DNA of 64,000 nucleotides from Aspidiotus rigidus (GCA_035079385.1 JAVHKY010000047.1:310001-374000), one strand, 5' to 3'; positions 11,575 to 22,336 are shown, numbered from the stretch's first letter. Notes: generated by a model not told the origin, from the sequence alone. A program made the numbers and translations.

Positions 11575-13467
11575 TGCATAATTCTCAAAGTCTAATACGT
11601 ATCGAAGAACCAAAAATCGCCACCCGGCAGTCACTTCGTTGGAGCACCTTGCCTCTCTGTGGAGGTGGTGAAACCCCCAAATCAAATTTTTCGCAAAAAA
11701 TACTATGGAATCTAGAAGGTTTAGTTGGAGATATTTGCCACTTGTGACCACGGCGAATGTATTTTCCATATCATTTTTTCAACCTTAGTCCCCGTGAAGA
11801 AGCTCCACACGAGGACACGATGTTCTTACCTCAAAGATATAAAATTTACAAATGTAATTATGAATTCCATATTTTAGTGAATAAAGAGTTTCTGAAAGCA
11901 CTGAGCGTTTATCTGGCAGCCATTTTACCTCAGTCCCCTCCACACGAAAGGTCACAACCCCTTGGTTTTTTTTTTCCCAAATAGTCAGCAATGATTACAA
12001 ATATAATCAAATGACGAATGTTATCCATATTTTTATAGTAGAGTAGCAAATTGTAAAAAAATATGATAGAACTATGAAAGTTGGTATACCGAGCATTTAG
12101 ACCATAAAAATTTTAAAGATGAGAAGTTCTTCGAAATTTGTCATAGAGGGTAAAAGGGAGCGATTTTTGAGGAGCCAGCCTCTATGCAGAGTGAGGGTAA
12201 GTAATATCGACGCTCTTGAGAGTCGATTTCATGCATTTCAACCAGGTTGAATACGAATAATATGTTATCACTTTTAAGACCCAATAGCTAAAAATTTCTC
12301 AAATTTCAAATTGAAAATCCCCCATTTGGCCATTTTAGAGAAAAAAAAAAGGGTACGAAATGTGCGGTTCTTCATCTTTAGATCGAATACATAAGTCAAA
12401 ATTAAATTTTCAATACGGTATTCCAGTAGTACAGATCAAACAAGATGGATGAACATGTACTTGAGCTTTGTACGTGTCTGTGGTAAGGAACAGGAGAGGC
12501 CGGGAAGTGCCCAATTTTGAGGATTGTTCACCTTTTTTTTTTTTGAATATTTAATTCATTTCTATGAGGGACGAGAAGCATTTTGAAGTATGAAGATAGC
12601 ATTAAACCTCCATAATAAGTACGGCGACCAGAAAAGAAGTATATTTTTCCTGTTTACATTGGCCTCAAGGCAGGAGAATGGATACGCTATAATTGTATAT
12701 TCAATTCCCCTGCCATACAACCAATGTAAAGCAAGTAGCATTACAATAAAAATCAGGCAAACGAATATGCAATATGATATCAAGGAAGAGCCCTATCGAT
12801 AACTTGGAGATTGGCGTGTATAGCCTGCAAGATAGACCCTTGAAGTAACTAGATATGCAATGCTTCATGCTTAGCCCCTTCAATGAGCCACATATGCAAC
12901 GCTTCAAACACTGCAAGACTCAGAACGTCCTTGTAAGGTATTCTAAAACTCCCACGTATCATATGCGCGTCCCATAAAATAGGTTCTCTGCTTCCCTTTG
13001 TTCAACTCCGTTAAAAAACCCGAGTTTTTTTACAGTTTGCTACTCTGATATAAAAATATGATCAGCATTTGTTATTTGATTATAATTACTGTTTATTTGG
13101 GGAAAAAGAAAAAAAAAAAAAAAAAAAAAACTAAGGGATTGTGAACCTCGTGGGATCTGTTTGAGGGAACCAAGGTAGAAAGTAAGGTCACAGGGCTTTC
13201 AGAAATTCTTAATTCACGAAAATATAAAATTCATATGTTAGGTTTGAATCTTTAAGGTAAAAACCGAAAAATACATTCGCCGTGGTCACAAGTGTTAAAC
13301 ATCTCCAACTAGACCATCTACTTTCCAATTTAAGTATTTTTTGCGATAAATTTGACTTGGGGGCTTCATCGCCTTCACCGAAGAGTCTTCCGGGTACCGG
13401 TTTTTGGTTCTTTGCTACGTATTAGAGCATCACGCAAAATTTTACACTGGTTACCAGAACTGAAATA
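11575..13467. mobile_element. Foldback element, about 1.9 kb
   Basis: Bases 11575-11770 pair with 13262-13445 (shared blocks TCTAATACGTA, AAGAACCAAAAA, GTGACCACGGCGAATGTATT), and 11930-12060 pair with 13020-13170 (TTTGCTACTCTGATATAAAAAT and a T-run/A-run). The interior 12065-13015 contains a CTTCAATGAGC / ATGCAA(C/T)GCTTCAAACAC block also seen at 2.5 kb, and near 12970 a decayed terminal module of the 45-bp family. No coding frame is convincing. Confidence 0.7.
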
Positions 13468-14706
13468 TTTTTACACTAATTCTACGGGCTATACAAATAG
13501 AGAATTTCACCCTCGATGTTGAAAAACAGAATTCGCAGAAGGTGCTGAAATATTGTAGACGACAATATTGATGAATTTAATTTGTATATAAAAAATTGGA
13601 TTGTGAAACATTCTAGTTCAAAAGCTTTTATTGGAAGAAGAAACGATGAGTAAATGAAGATTGACAAAAGTTGGCAAACTTCATGCGTCAGTAAAAGGAT
13701 AAAATGTATTTCTAGCAACGAGAATATATCTGACGAATAGAATCAGAAAGTTTGTACGATCATACACTATATAAATCGTGCACAATTCGTACAAATTTCA
13801 AGTTTATCACGCAGCAAGAGACGAGTTCAGTTATATACTTTATCGTATCTCGGGACACTGGAATAGGATTGCTGTCGTATTAGAACGTCAACACATTGGT
13901 ATAATAATTATTTACCGTAGGTGACCAATGCGAGATCGAATGGAGGTAAGTATTCCGATATATACGAGTAGGTACGCTGAAAGTCCGCACACGAGATTGG
14001 TAAATTGATACATCATACTGTCTTATTTTAAGTCGAAAATAAAGATGTAATCTAACAGGTAGGTTTACGAATCGTTTATGACCGAGCACACGATGAAGTT
14101 ACAGACAGGTATGAAATAATAGCAAAATAGTTCGCCTTATAACTTGTGATGTGTCAGCAAATTTCTTAGAATTCATATACACGTTATTTGTGCTTACATG
14201 TCGAAGAAAGTGACTCTGACACTTGACAAATAACGTATGTAGTTGATGAAAAATTATTAAATGTACGAACGTATCTGCAATCATATTTGTAGGGTATTTC
14301 GTTAGACTACACAAGAAAAAAAATTGTCAGAAAATTTATTCGCACGTCTGCCGTACAAGCAATTTTTTCCAAATTTATCATTGATTGTGTTTTCTTCTGT
14401 TAATGGGTGTTAAAAGTTTTCTTCTCTACCTTCACGTGAATTCACCACGTCGATTTGTGATCGATTCTGAGTAAGTCTTTGTCGAAGATTCACGTCAAGT
14501 AAGTCTATTGTAAGTTAGTGGACCGATAAAGAAAGAGAACTATCTGCGACGAGATATTCAAAAGCAATGAAATTGAAAAAATAATCTTTAATCGCAATAC
14601 CGGTGTGAAGATAAGACGATAAGCGGCCAAAACTGGACAAAAAATGATATACAATTACCAAAATTGAGAGAGAACAACCTGTAAATGATCTGAATTGACC
14701 GAAACT
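13468..14706. other. No gene; ends in an A-rich short-repeat tract
   Basis: Low-copy AT-rich sequence with short frames only. Bases 14590-14706 are the left part of an A-rich tract (ACCAAAATTGAGAGA, TGTAAATGATCT) that is the target of the MULE and is paralogous to 47720-47790. Confidence 0.5.
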
Positions 14707-14715
14707 ATTCGAAAC

Positions 14716-15656
14716 GGTGTTGGCAGATTGCGGCCCGTTGTGATATGCACTTTGCGGCCCAAAGATGATCTTTTTGCGGCCCGTGTGTCGAGTCGAGACA
14801 TCCTTTTTGCGGCCCATGTGTCGAGTTGAGACATCCTTTTTGCGGCCTATGTGTCGAGTTCAGACATCCTTTTTACGGCCGAAAATAACGACGTTGTTGA
14901 AAGCGTGTGGCGATCGACTTTAATACAAGGATGTCGGTTCCATTTAGGCCAATCATGGTTCCGGCGTATCCAGTCACTCGGTCTTACTAAGATGTATAGG
15001 AGCAAAACAGCGGAGGGGTCTTACCTACGTGTATTTTTCGGGCTGCCATTCCTGGATCCAACTGACATGGAAAACTTTTTCGTGCAAGAACTCCAAACGA
15101 AGGTCGAAGGAACCCAACCATCCTGCGGTGAAGGAATTCTCCAAGTATGTATACGAGAACTACGTGCGACCCGGTGCCCTCTTCCCCCCTTACCTATGGG
15201 CAAGCTACTCTTCCAGCATAGCACTAACGCGTGCGAGTCGTTCAACACTAAACTGAATGGACAGTTCTATCACGCTCATCCCAATATTTATTTATTCATC
15301 GACGCCCTATTGGAGATTCAAGAGAGAACGTATTCAAAAATGTTGTCTGTCCACATCAAGAAAATGTCTAAGAAGAGCGCGCTGAAGCAACAATATATTC
15401 GCGAGGCAATGGACACATTTGAAGAGGGACGTATTGATAGATATGAATTTGTTAAGAAGGTGTCACGCAAGTTTTTAGTTAAGAAAATATGTTCATGAAC
15501 TACCTGTTTTGATTTGTGGCCGCAATGTGGTTCCTTTTGTTTTTTCAGTTGGCCGCAATCTGGTCGTGTTTCGTTTCTCAGTTGGCCGCAATATGGTCAT
15601 CTTCGGGCCGCAAAGTGGACGTTTTTTGCACTTTGGGCCGCAATCTGGATTCAGCC
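14716..15656 (+). mobile_element. MULE DNA transposon, 941 bp, with 9-bp target duplication
   Basis: The terminal inverted repeats match over about 60 bp: the left end reads GGTGTTGGCAGATTGCGGCC and the right end, reversed, GGCTGAATCCAGATTGCGGC. Further TTGCGGCC words occur in both subterminal zones; the left one holds three ~33-bp direct repeats (14780-14875). The flanking 9-mers are ATTCGAAAC (14707-14715) and ATTCGAAAA (15657-15665), the size expected for Mutator-like elements. A paralogous uninterrupted site near 47770 supports these boundaries. Only the C-terminal part of a transposase is inside, so this copy is internally deleted. Confidence 0.9.
14870..15498 (+). pseudogene. MULE transposase, C-terminal portion
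   Basis: An open frame of about 200 codons between the MULE inverted repeats. It begins in the subterminal repeats without a plausible start, then reads GCRFHLGQSWFRRIQSLGL, the conserved histidine helix of the MULE catalytic core, and later STNACESFNTKLNGQFYHAH, the region carrying the last acidic residue of the DDE core. A basic, helical tail follows (KKMSKKSALKQQYIREAM, VSRKFLVKK) up to a TGA at 15496. The zinc finger and first catalytic aspartates are missing, so it cannot be active alone. The frame is uninterrupted, suggesting a relatively young internally deleted copy. Confidence 0.85.
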
Positions 15657-15769
15657 ATTCGAAAACTTTGAAAATCGAGCAGAATGGAAAGAAAAACGAC
15701 CACACATAATCAGAAAATAACACACATGAACGACCAAAATTGGGAAAGTGCTGTTGGACATCGAAGGGA

Positions 15770-16160
15770 ATATGTGTCGAACCGATGACAGAACTTAAGT
15801 AATGCAGAGAAAGGTCACAAATCTACAAAAGAAGATCCGACAGAACAACCTGATTTTGACAAAGGCGGACAAAGGCAAAGCGGTAGTGGTAATGGAGAAG
15901 GAGGACTACACCCAAAAAGTGGAGTCGTACATCGCAGTGAATGGATACCAAGAGCTGACAAGAAACCTAACACAGAAATACCAAGACGACCTGAAAGCTG
16001 TGTTGAAACGGAACAATGTACCCGGCAATGGAAGGACGCTTGCGATGAACCCGGTTGCACCAAAACTCAAGGGACTTGTAAAACACCACAAAGCGAACCG
16101 TCCGATGAGACCCCTGGTGTCAACAGCATTCAATCACCATGCTAGAAGACAGTGAAGATC
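15770..16160 (+). pseudogene. Penelope-like RT, N-terminal fragment
   Basis: A 117-codon frame matching the region just before and into the PLE fingers: VTNLQKKIRQNNLILTKADK, then GKAVVVMEKEDY, then KLKGLVKHHKANRPMRPLVS. The KADKG(K/N)AVVVM box and the (L/V)xKxHKxxxPMRP box are the two best conserved motifs before catalytic motif A, and the same boxes occur in the better copy at 26.2-26.5 kb. The homology stops at about 16150, before the palm aspartates. The next part of a PLE in the same orientation lies at 20.9 kb, beyond the satellite array, so the two may be halves of one disrupted element, although the palm is missing from both. Confidence 0.8.
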
Positions 16161-16348
16161 GTAGCCACATTCCTGAAAAAAAAACTCGGCGCTCCGCCCC
16201 CTGGACCCCCCCCCCAATTGATTTACTATCAGTCAAACTGAATAGATAAGGCGTGGAACACGTTCTTTGTTTCGAAATTTTCTGGCATAGGCAAATAAAT
16301 ATCATATTTCATGTCTTTCTCAGTATATAATACTATTTTGCGGTTGAA

Positions 16349-16415
16349 TTTCTTATTTATTCCACCTACCCCACCTCTTTAGAGGAAGGAGAAGCTTAAA
16401 AAAGTGAGATTATCT
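16349..16415. repeat. Left direct repeat flanking the satellite array
   Basis: A segment with TTTATTCC, TACCCCACCTCTTT, GAAGGAGAA and AAAGTGAGATTATCT, repeated in the same orientation at 20697-20771 on the far side of the array. Confidence 0.75.
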
Positions 16416-16552
16416 ATTCCTCGAGTTTCATATTATAATTTTACTTCTCTAATTGCGCTTATGGATCTCGTAGATCTAAAAACTATGATTGTTGAGTATA
16501 AGTACCCTGGTAAAACTAAGTCCAAAAAAATTTCTGGCATAGCCAAATAAAT

Positions 16553-16707
16553 GTGGTGCGCTCTGCGATATTGGGTATTAAGTCGGAAAAGTGAGTCGAC
16601 TTGGAAATGGTCTTAAAATGTTCCTCTGAGTCAGAAAAACATTTTAAGACCATTTCCAAGTCGACTCACTTTTCCGACTTAATACCCAAAATCGCAGAGC
16701 GCATCAC
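16553..16707. mobile_element. 155-bp hairpin MITE
   Basis: Two almost perfect 69-bp arms (GTGGTGCGCTCTGCGAT... and its complement ...ATCGCAGAGCGCATCAC) separated by about 15 bases. It interrupts the leader of the CATGTTCC family: intact leaders at 31.63 and 49.01 kb read CCAAATAAATGAA without it. The flanking AAAT (16549-16552 and 16708-16711) is the apparent target duplication. No coding capacity. Confidence 0.88.
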
Positions 16708-16709
16708 AA

Positions 16710-16860
16710 ATGAAGATCATGTTTCATGTCATTTATATTTTATCAGTGATCTTGAATTATTTTAGTCTAGGCTTCTACTAGGTGAAGTGTTCGTGAGATA
16801 TTACTCGCTTACCCCGTTACCTACCTTGGCGTCGTATAAGTCTTGTATGAGAAATATTTT
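16710..16860 (+). repeat. Leader of the CATGTTCC satellite-bearing element
   Basis: A segment from GAAGATCATGTTTCATGTC through CTAGGCTTCTACTAGGT, GTTCGTGAGATATTA and TTGGCGTCGTATAAGTCTTG, repeated at 31640-31785, 49020-49160 and in part at 49390-49480. It always sits directly before the ATGAGAAATATTTTGAGGTA satellite monomers, so it is the 5' part of the same composite element. A shorter partial leader is at 16280-16330. Confidence 0.8.
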
Positions 16861-19800
16861 GAGGTATCACCTATTGTATTCAATGGTATGAGAAAATTCA
16901 AGTCTTCTATGAGAAATGTGAGGTCTCGCCTTTATGAGAAATATTTTGAGGTATCGACTTTCGCGGGGCGAACGAGCGGATTGGAATGGTATGAGAAAAT
17001 TTAAGTTTTCTATGAAAAATATTTTGAGGTATCGACTTTCGTGGGGCGAACGAGCGGATTGGAATGGTATGAGAAAATTTAAGTCTTCTATGAAAAATAT
17101 TTTGAGGTATCGACTTTCGTGGGGCTCACCCCCCTGTCTTCCTGTTGTATTGGAATGGTATGAAAAAAGTCTTCTATGAGAAATATTTTGAGGTATCGAC
17201 TTTCGTGGGGCGAACGAGCGGATTGCAATGGTATGAGAAAATTTAAGTCTTCTATGAAAAATATTTTGAGGTATCGACTTTCGTGGGGCTCACCCCCTGT
17301 CTTCCTGTTGTATTGGAATGGTATGAGAAAATTTAAGTCTTCTATGAAAAATATTTTGAGGTATCGACTTTCGTGGGGCTCACCCCCCTGTCTTCCTGTT
17401 GTATTGGAATGGTATGAAAAATTTAAGTCTTCTATGAGAAATATTTTGAGGTATCGACTTTCGTGGGGCGAACGAGCGGATTGGAATGGTATGAGAAAAT
17501 TTAAGTCTTCTATGAAAAATATTTTGAGGTATCGACTTTCGTGGGACTCACCCCCCTGTCTTCCTATTGTATTGGAATGGTATGAAAAATTTAAGTCTTC
17601 TATGAGAAATATTTTGAGGTATCGACTTTCGTGGGGCGAACGAGCGGATTGGAATGGTATGAGAAAATTTAAGTCTTCTATGAAAAATATTTTGAGGTAT
17701 CGACTTTCGTGGGACTCACCCCCCTGTCTTCCTGTTGTATTGGAATGGTATGAAAAAAGTCTTCTATGAGAAATATTTTGAGGTATCGACTTTCGTGGGG
17801 CGAACGAGCGGATTGGAATGGTATGAGAAAATTTAAGTCTTCTATGAAAAATATTTTGAGGTATCGACTTTCGTGGGGCGAACGAGCGGATTGGAATGGT
17901 ATGAGAAAATTTAAGTCTTCTATGAAAAATATTTTGAGGTATCGACTTTCGTGGGGCGAACGAGCGGATTGGAATGGTATGAGAAAATTTAAGTCTTCTA
18001 TGAAAAATATTTTGAGGTATCGACTTTCGTGGGGCGAACGAGCGGATTGGAATGGTATGAGAAAATTTAAGTCTTCTATGAAAAATATTTTGAGGTATCG
18101 ACTTTCGTGGGGCTCACCCCCCTGTCTTCCTGTTGTATTGGAATGGTATGAAAAAAGTCTTCTATGAGAAATATTTTGAGGTATCGACTTTCGTGGGGCG
18201 AACGAGCGGATTGCAATGGTATGAGAAAATTTAAGTCTTCTATGAAAAATATTTTGAGGTATCGACTTTCGTGGGGCTCACCCCCTGTCTTCCTGTTGTA
18301 TTGGAATGGTATGAGAAAATTTAAGTCTTCTATGAAAAATATTTTGAGGTATCGACTTTCGTGGGGCTCACCCCCCTGTCTTCCTGTTGTATTGGAATGG
18401 TATGAAAAATTTAAGTCTTCTATGAGAAATATTTTGAGGTATCGACTTTCGTGGGGCGAACGAGCGGATTGGAATGGTATGAGAAAATTTAAGTCTTCTA
18501 TGAAAAATATTTTGAGGTATCGACTTTCGTGGGACTCACCCCCCTGTCTTCCTATTGTATTGGAATGGTATGAAAAATTTAAGTCTTCTATGAGAAATAT
18601 TTTGAGGTATCGACTTTCGTGGGGCGAACGAGCGGATTGGAATGGTATGAGAAAATTTAAGTCTTCTATGAAAAATATTTTGAGGTATCGACTTTCGTGG
18701 GACTCACCCCCCTGTCTTCCTGTTGTATTGGAATGGTATGAAAAAAGTCTTCTATGAGAAATATTTTGAGGTATCGACTTTCGTGGGGCGAACGAGCGGA
18801 TTGGAATGGTATGAGAAAATTTAAGTCTTCTATGAAAAATATTTTGAGGTATCGACTTTCGTGGGGCGAACGAGCGGATTGGAATGGTATGAGAAAATTT
18901 AAGTCTTCTATGAAAAATATTTTGAGGTATCGACTTTCGTGGGGCGAACGAGCGGATTGGAATGGTATGAGAAAATTTAAGTCTTCTATGAAAAATATTT
19001 TGAGGTATCGACTTTCGTGGGGCGAACGAGCGGATTGGAATGGTATGAGAAAATTTAAGTCTTCTATGAAAAATATTTTGAGGTATCGACTTTCGTGGGG
19101 CTCACCCCCCTGTCTTCCTGTTGTATTGGAATGGTATGAAAAAAGTCTTCTATGAGAAATATTTTGAGGTATCGACTTTCGTGGGGCGAACGAGCGGATT
19201 GCAATGGTATGAGAAAATTTAAGTCTTCTATGAAAAATATTTTGAGGTATCGACTTTCGTGGGGCTCACCCCCTGTCTTCCTGTTGTATTGGAATGGTAT
19301 GAGAAAATTTAAGTCTTCTATGAAAAATATTTTGAGGTATCGACTTTCGTGGGGCTCACCCCCCTGTCTTCCTGTTGTATTGGAATGGTATGAAAAATTT
19401 AAGTCTTCTATGAGAAATATTTTGAGGTATCGACTTTCGTGGGGCGAACGAGCGGATTGGAATGGTATGAGAAAATTTAAGTCTTCTATGAAAAATATTT
19501 TGAGGTATCGACTTTCGTGGGACTCACCCCCCTGTCTTCCTATTGTATTGGAATGGTATGAAAAATTTAAGTCTTCTATGAGAAATATTTTGAGGTATCG
19601 ACTTTCGTGGGGCGAACGAGCGGATTGGAATGGTATGAGAAAATTTAAGTCTTCTATGAAAAATATTTTGAGGTATCGACTTTCGTGGGACTCACCCCCC
19701 TGTCTTCCTGTTGTATTGGAATGGTATGAAAAAAGTCTTCTATGAGAAATATTTTGAGGTATCGACTTTCGTGGGGCGAACGAGCGGATTGGAATGGTAT

Positions 19801-20330
19801 GAGAAAATTTAAGTCTTCTATGAAAAATATTTTGAGGTATCGACTTTCGTGGGGCGAACGAGCGGATTGGAATGGTATGAGAAAATTTAAGTCTTCTATG
19901 AAAAATATTTTGAGGTATCGACTTTCGTGGGGCGAACGAGCGGATTGGAATGGTATGAGAAAATTTAAGTCTTCTATGAAAAATATTTTGAGGTATCGAC
20001 TTTCGTGGGGCGAACGAGCGGATTGGAATGGTATGAGAAAATTTAAGTCTTCTATGAAAAATATTTTGAGGTATCGACTTTCGTGGGGCTCACCCCCCTG
20101 TCTTCCTGTTGTATTGGAATGGTATGAAAAAAGTCTTCTATGAGAAATATTTTGAGGTATCGACTTTCGTGGGGCGAACGAGCGGATTGGAATGGTATGA
20201 GAAAATTTAAGTCTTCTATGAAAAATATTTTGAGGTATCGACTTTCGTGGGGCTCACTCCCCTGTCTTCCTGTTGTATTGGAATGGTATGAAAAAAGTCT
20301 TCTATGAGAAATATTTTGAGGTAACCTTTC
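16840..20330 (+). repeat. Satellite array with 988-bp higher-order repeat
   Basis: Two monomer types alternate: a 78-bp form ending GGGGCGAACGAGCGGATTGG and a ~90-bp form in which that end is replaced by a CTCACCCCCCTGTCTTCC segment; both share ATATTTTGAGGTATCGACTT. Twelve monomers in fixed order make a 988-bp higher-order unit, present at 17176-18163, 18164-19151 and 19152-20139 with no difference I could detect, including the same single-base variants (GATTGCAATGG, a five-C run). Partial, more varied monomers lie at both edges. Both lengths being multiples of three keeps reading frames open for up to 197 codons, with successive frames overlapping by ATGA; I treat these as a by-product, not genes. 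Diverged monomers occur at 31.8 and 49.2-49.8 kb. Confidence 0.95.
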
Positions 20331-20696
20331 GTGGTGCTCACTCGCTCCGCTCGTTCGCCCTCTTTCTCGGTCCCTATCTCGGTTTAGCATAAGTCTGATA
20401 TAAAATATTTTGGGCTTCCGCCTCTCGACCCCTTCCTTGCTATAGATCTCGAAATTTTTCCAAGTCCCAAGGTCATTTGCACGAACGCACACACCTCGGA
20501 CGCACGCAAATTATGAAATCAGGGTAGGGATCAGGATTTCAAAATTATCCCAAGGTCATTTGCACGGACGCAAGCAATTTTTGAATTCACCATGCGGGCT
20601 GTACTCGCAAATTTCTGAATCACCCACGGGGTAGAGATGTGCACGGACGCACGCGCACGTTCGCACTGATCATTTTCTGTTGAACGAGTTACAAAA
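20331..20696. repeat. GC-richer tail of the satellite element
   Basis: Contains CTCGCTCCGCTCGTTCGCC (a near-palindrome also at 31.9, 49.2, 49.6 and 49.8 kb), three blocks around GTCATTTGCACG(A/G)ACGCA, and at 20596-20640 the module CTGTACTCGCAAATTTCTGA / ATCACCCACGGGGTAGAGAT that recurs at 32.15 and 50.0-51.0 kb. That module ties this tail to the CATGTTCC element family. Confidence 0.75.
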
Positions 20697-20771
20697 TTTC
20701 TCATTTATTCCCCTTACCCCACCTCTTTGAAAGAAGGTGAAGGAGAAACTCAAAGAAAGTGAGATTATCTT
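20697..20771. repeat. Right direct repeat flanking the satellite array
   Basis: Same-orientation partner of 16349-16415 (TACCCCACCTCTTT, GAAGGAGAA, AAAGTGAGATTATCT). Confidence 0.75.
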
Positions 20772-20855
20772 TAGAATTGAAAAGGTCTATGCGCCTCGTC
20801 AGGGGGCCTACCTTTCTAGCTGCCTAAAATCTGTTGCTACCTAACATGGGATGCT

Positions 20856-21495
20856 ATGGAAAATCTGTCGTTTTTATCTGTCGCTCGATTATGGTCGATT
20901 TTTCAGAAATACCTCCTCGATATACAAGACGTGTTCCACGTCAAAAACTACAAGTTTGCACCCAGACGTAGCATCAGAAACAACGGAGAGCTGATTGAGC
21001 AACTGAACAAGTTGGAAATCAAGAGTAAAGACTACTGCTATCGAGCAATTTCTGTTATCAAGAACAACGAAGAGAAGAGGAAAGAGATTGAGATAGTAAA
21101 GCAGATCGGAGAAGCCAATGGCTACCGTAGAGGTGTGGTGGATGGAGTCATTGGGAAAATGGAAACAAAGAAAGGAACCCATGATGGCATAGTGACGACA
21201 AAGTACTCCGGATCGATACCATATATAGGAAAGTACACAAACAAAATAATAAAGGCCTTCAACGGCTAGGTCGCTAGGATGTAAACGTGGGTATCCAGAA
21301 TAACCAACCGATGGTGAAGAGAATCAGCAATGACCAAACGGAACAAAAGGAGAAGGAAAGCTTGAGCGGAGAGTACAAGCTCAGTTGTGAAGAGTGCGAG
21401 GGCATCTACATCGATGAAATTGGGACAAAGTTTGAGATCAGGAAAAAGGAGCAAAAGAAATTAGATGCCATTGCAGGACTGCAACCCGAGTCCCC
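20856..21495 (+). pseudogene. Penelope-like element, RT thumb and GIY-YIG remnant
   Basis: Two frames of a broken PLE 3' half. The first (20856-21269) contains KDYCYRAISVIKNNEEKRKE and later IGEANGYRRGVVDGVIGKM, then SGSIPYIGKYTNKIIKAF: the thumb helices that follow the YRKPT box, ending with the conserved IPY strand. The YCYRAI...NNE.KRKEI stretch is shared with the relic at 43.5 kb. About 100 bases later, in another frame, comes the nuclease start GEYKLSCEECEGIYIDEIGT, where the expected YIG reads YID, so a key glycine is lost. It is cut at about 21495 by a 45-bp-family foldback. Not functional. Confidence 0.8.
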
Positions 21496-21559
21496 TAGAG
21501 CCTGAAGTTTTTCCAAGTCCTGAAAATCATGACGTGACAAGCGCTGCAATTTCAAGGAA

Positions 21560-21914
21560 GCCGTCGTCTTTCCAAGTCCCCCTCCTATCATATATAGGTC
21601 GGAGGTCGGAATTTTTCCAAGTTCGACAGTCGAAATTTTAATAGGGAACCTGTTTTATGGGGGGCTTTTTGAGAAATTTGCCGTGCGCCGTCCACCGTCC
21701 AACAAAAAACTTGAAAAATTTCGACTATCGAGCTATATATGATGGGAAAAATTTTTCAACTCTCGAGCTATATATGAGTAGGATAGGGACTTGGAAAAAT
21801 TTCGACTCTCGAGCCATATATGATAGGAGGGGGACCTAGACAAATTTCAACCTCCGAGAACGGCGCACGGCAAATTTCTCAACCTCCCCTCCCCTAGAAC
21901 AGGTCTCCTGTTAA
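21560..21914. mobile_element. Short foldback of the 45-bp-repeat family
   Basis: Inverted arms of about 50 bp (21638: TAGGGAACCTGTTTTATGG ... GAGAAATTTGCCGTGCGCCG; complement ending 21914) enclose units of TATATATGATAGGAGGGGGA / CTTGGAAAAATTTCGACTCT. Two further units lie just outside on the left (21560-21630). No coding sequence. It truncates the PLE GIY-YIG remnant before it. Confidence 0.8.
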
Positions 21915-22336
21915 AAAGAAATGAATCACGCTGACGACAAAACTGTAGATAGAAGCTTAGATTGAAACTGAATTGAGATTTAATATTGTACCAGTCGAGT
22001 TTTTAAGCGCATGGAATCTTAACCTTCATTCTCTTTCAACAAATTTTTCTAGAATTTCTGGTACCTAACATTATTTTATTTTCTTTTACCCTTGATCTTC
22101 CTCCTGACCGAACTTTTTGGTCTGTGAAAAATTCACATGCGATAGACACTTGCAGATTATTTCTAATATCAATTTACGTTTAAATTACACGAATTCTGTA
22201 CTATTCAATAATTTTTGTTTACCCTCGATTTGAATTCAACTCGAAATTACCATGGTAATTCCGCTTCAAGCGATTAATAAAATTTACGAATGAAGAAATT
22301 TTGATGCGACTCGAATAATTATTTCGAACGAATTTC

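Larger units (their letters stand above)
8628..13467. mobile_element. Compound foldback: one inverted-repeat element inside another
   Basis: The outermost arms are 8628-8655 and 13445-13467, starting TATTTCAGTTCTGG on one side and ending CCAGAACTGAAATA on the other. Immediately inside the left outer arm lies a complete foldback (8653-11574). Directly after it the sequence resumes with the inner arm (11575 onward) that pairs with 13020-13445. The simplest reading is an A-C-A' foldback of about 1.9 kb split close to its left end by a 2.9-kb foldback. No transposase frame is present, so both would be non-autonomous. Confidence 0.75.

Noticed and set aside
16934..20143. Series of 81-, 133- and 197-codon ORFs as a gene family
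   Set aside because: They are tilings of the 78/90-bp satellite; they start and stop wherever a 4-bp indel shifts the frame, and both monomer lengths happen to be divisible by three.
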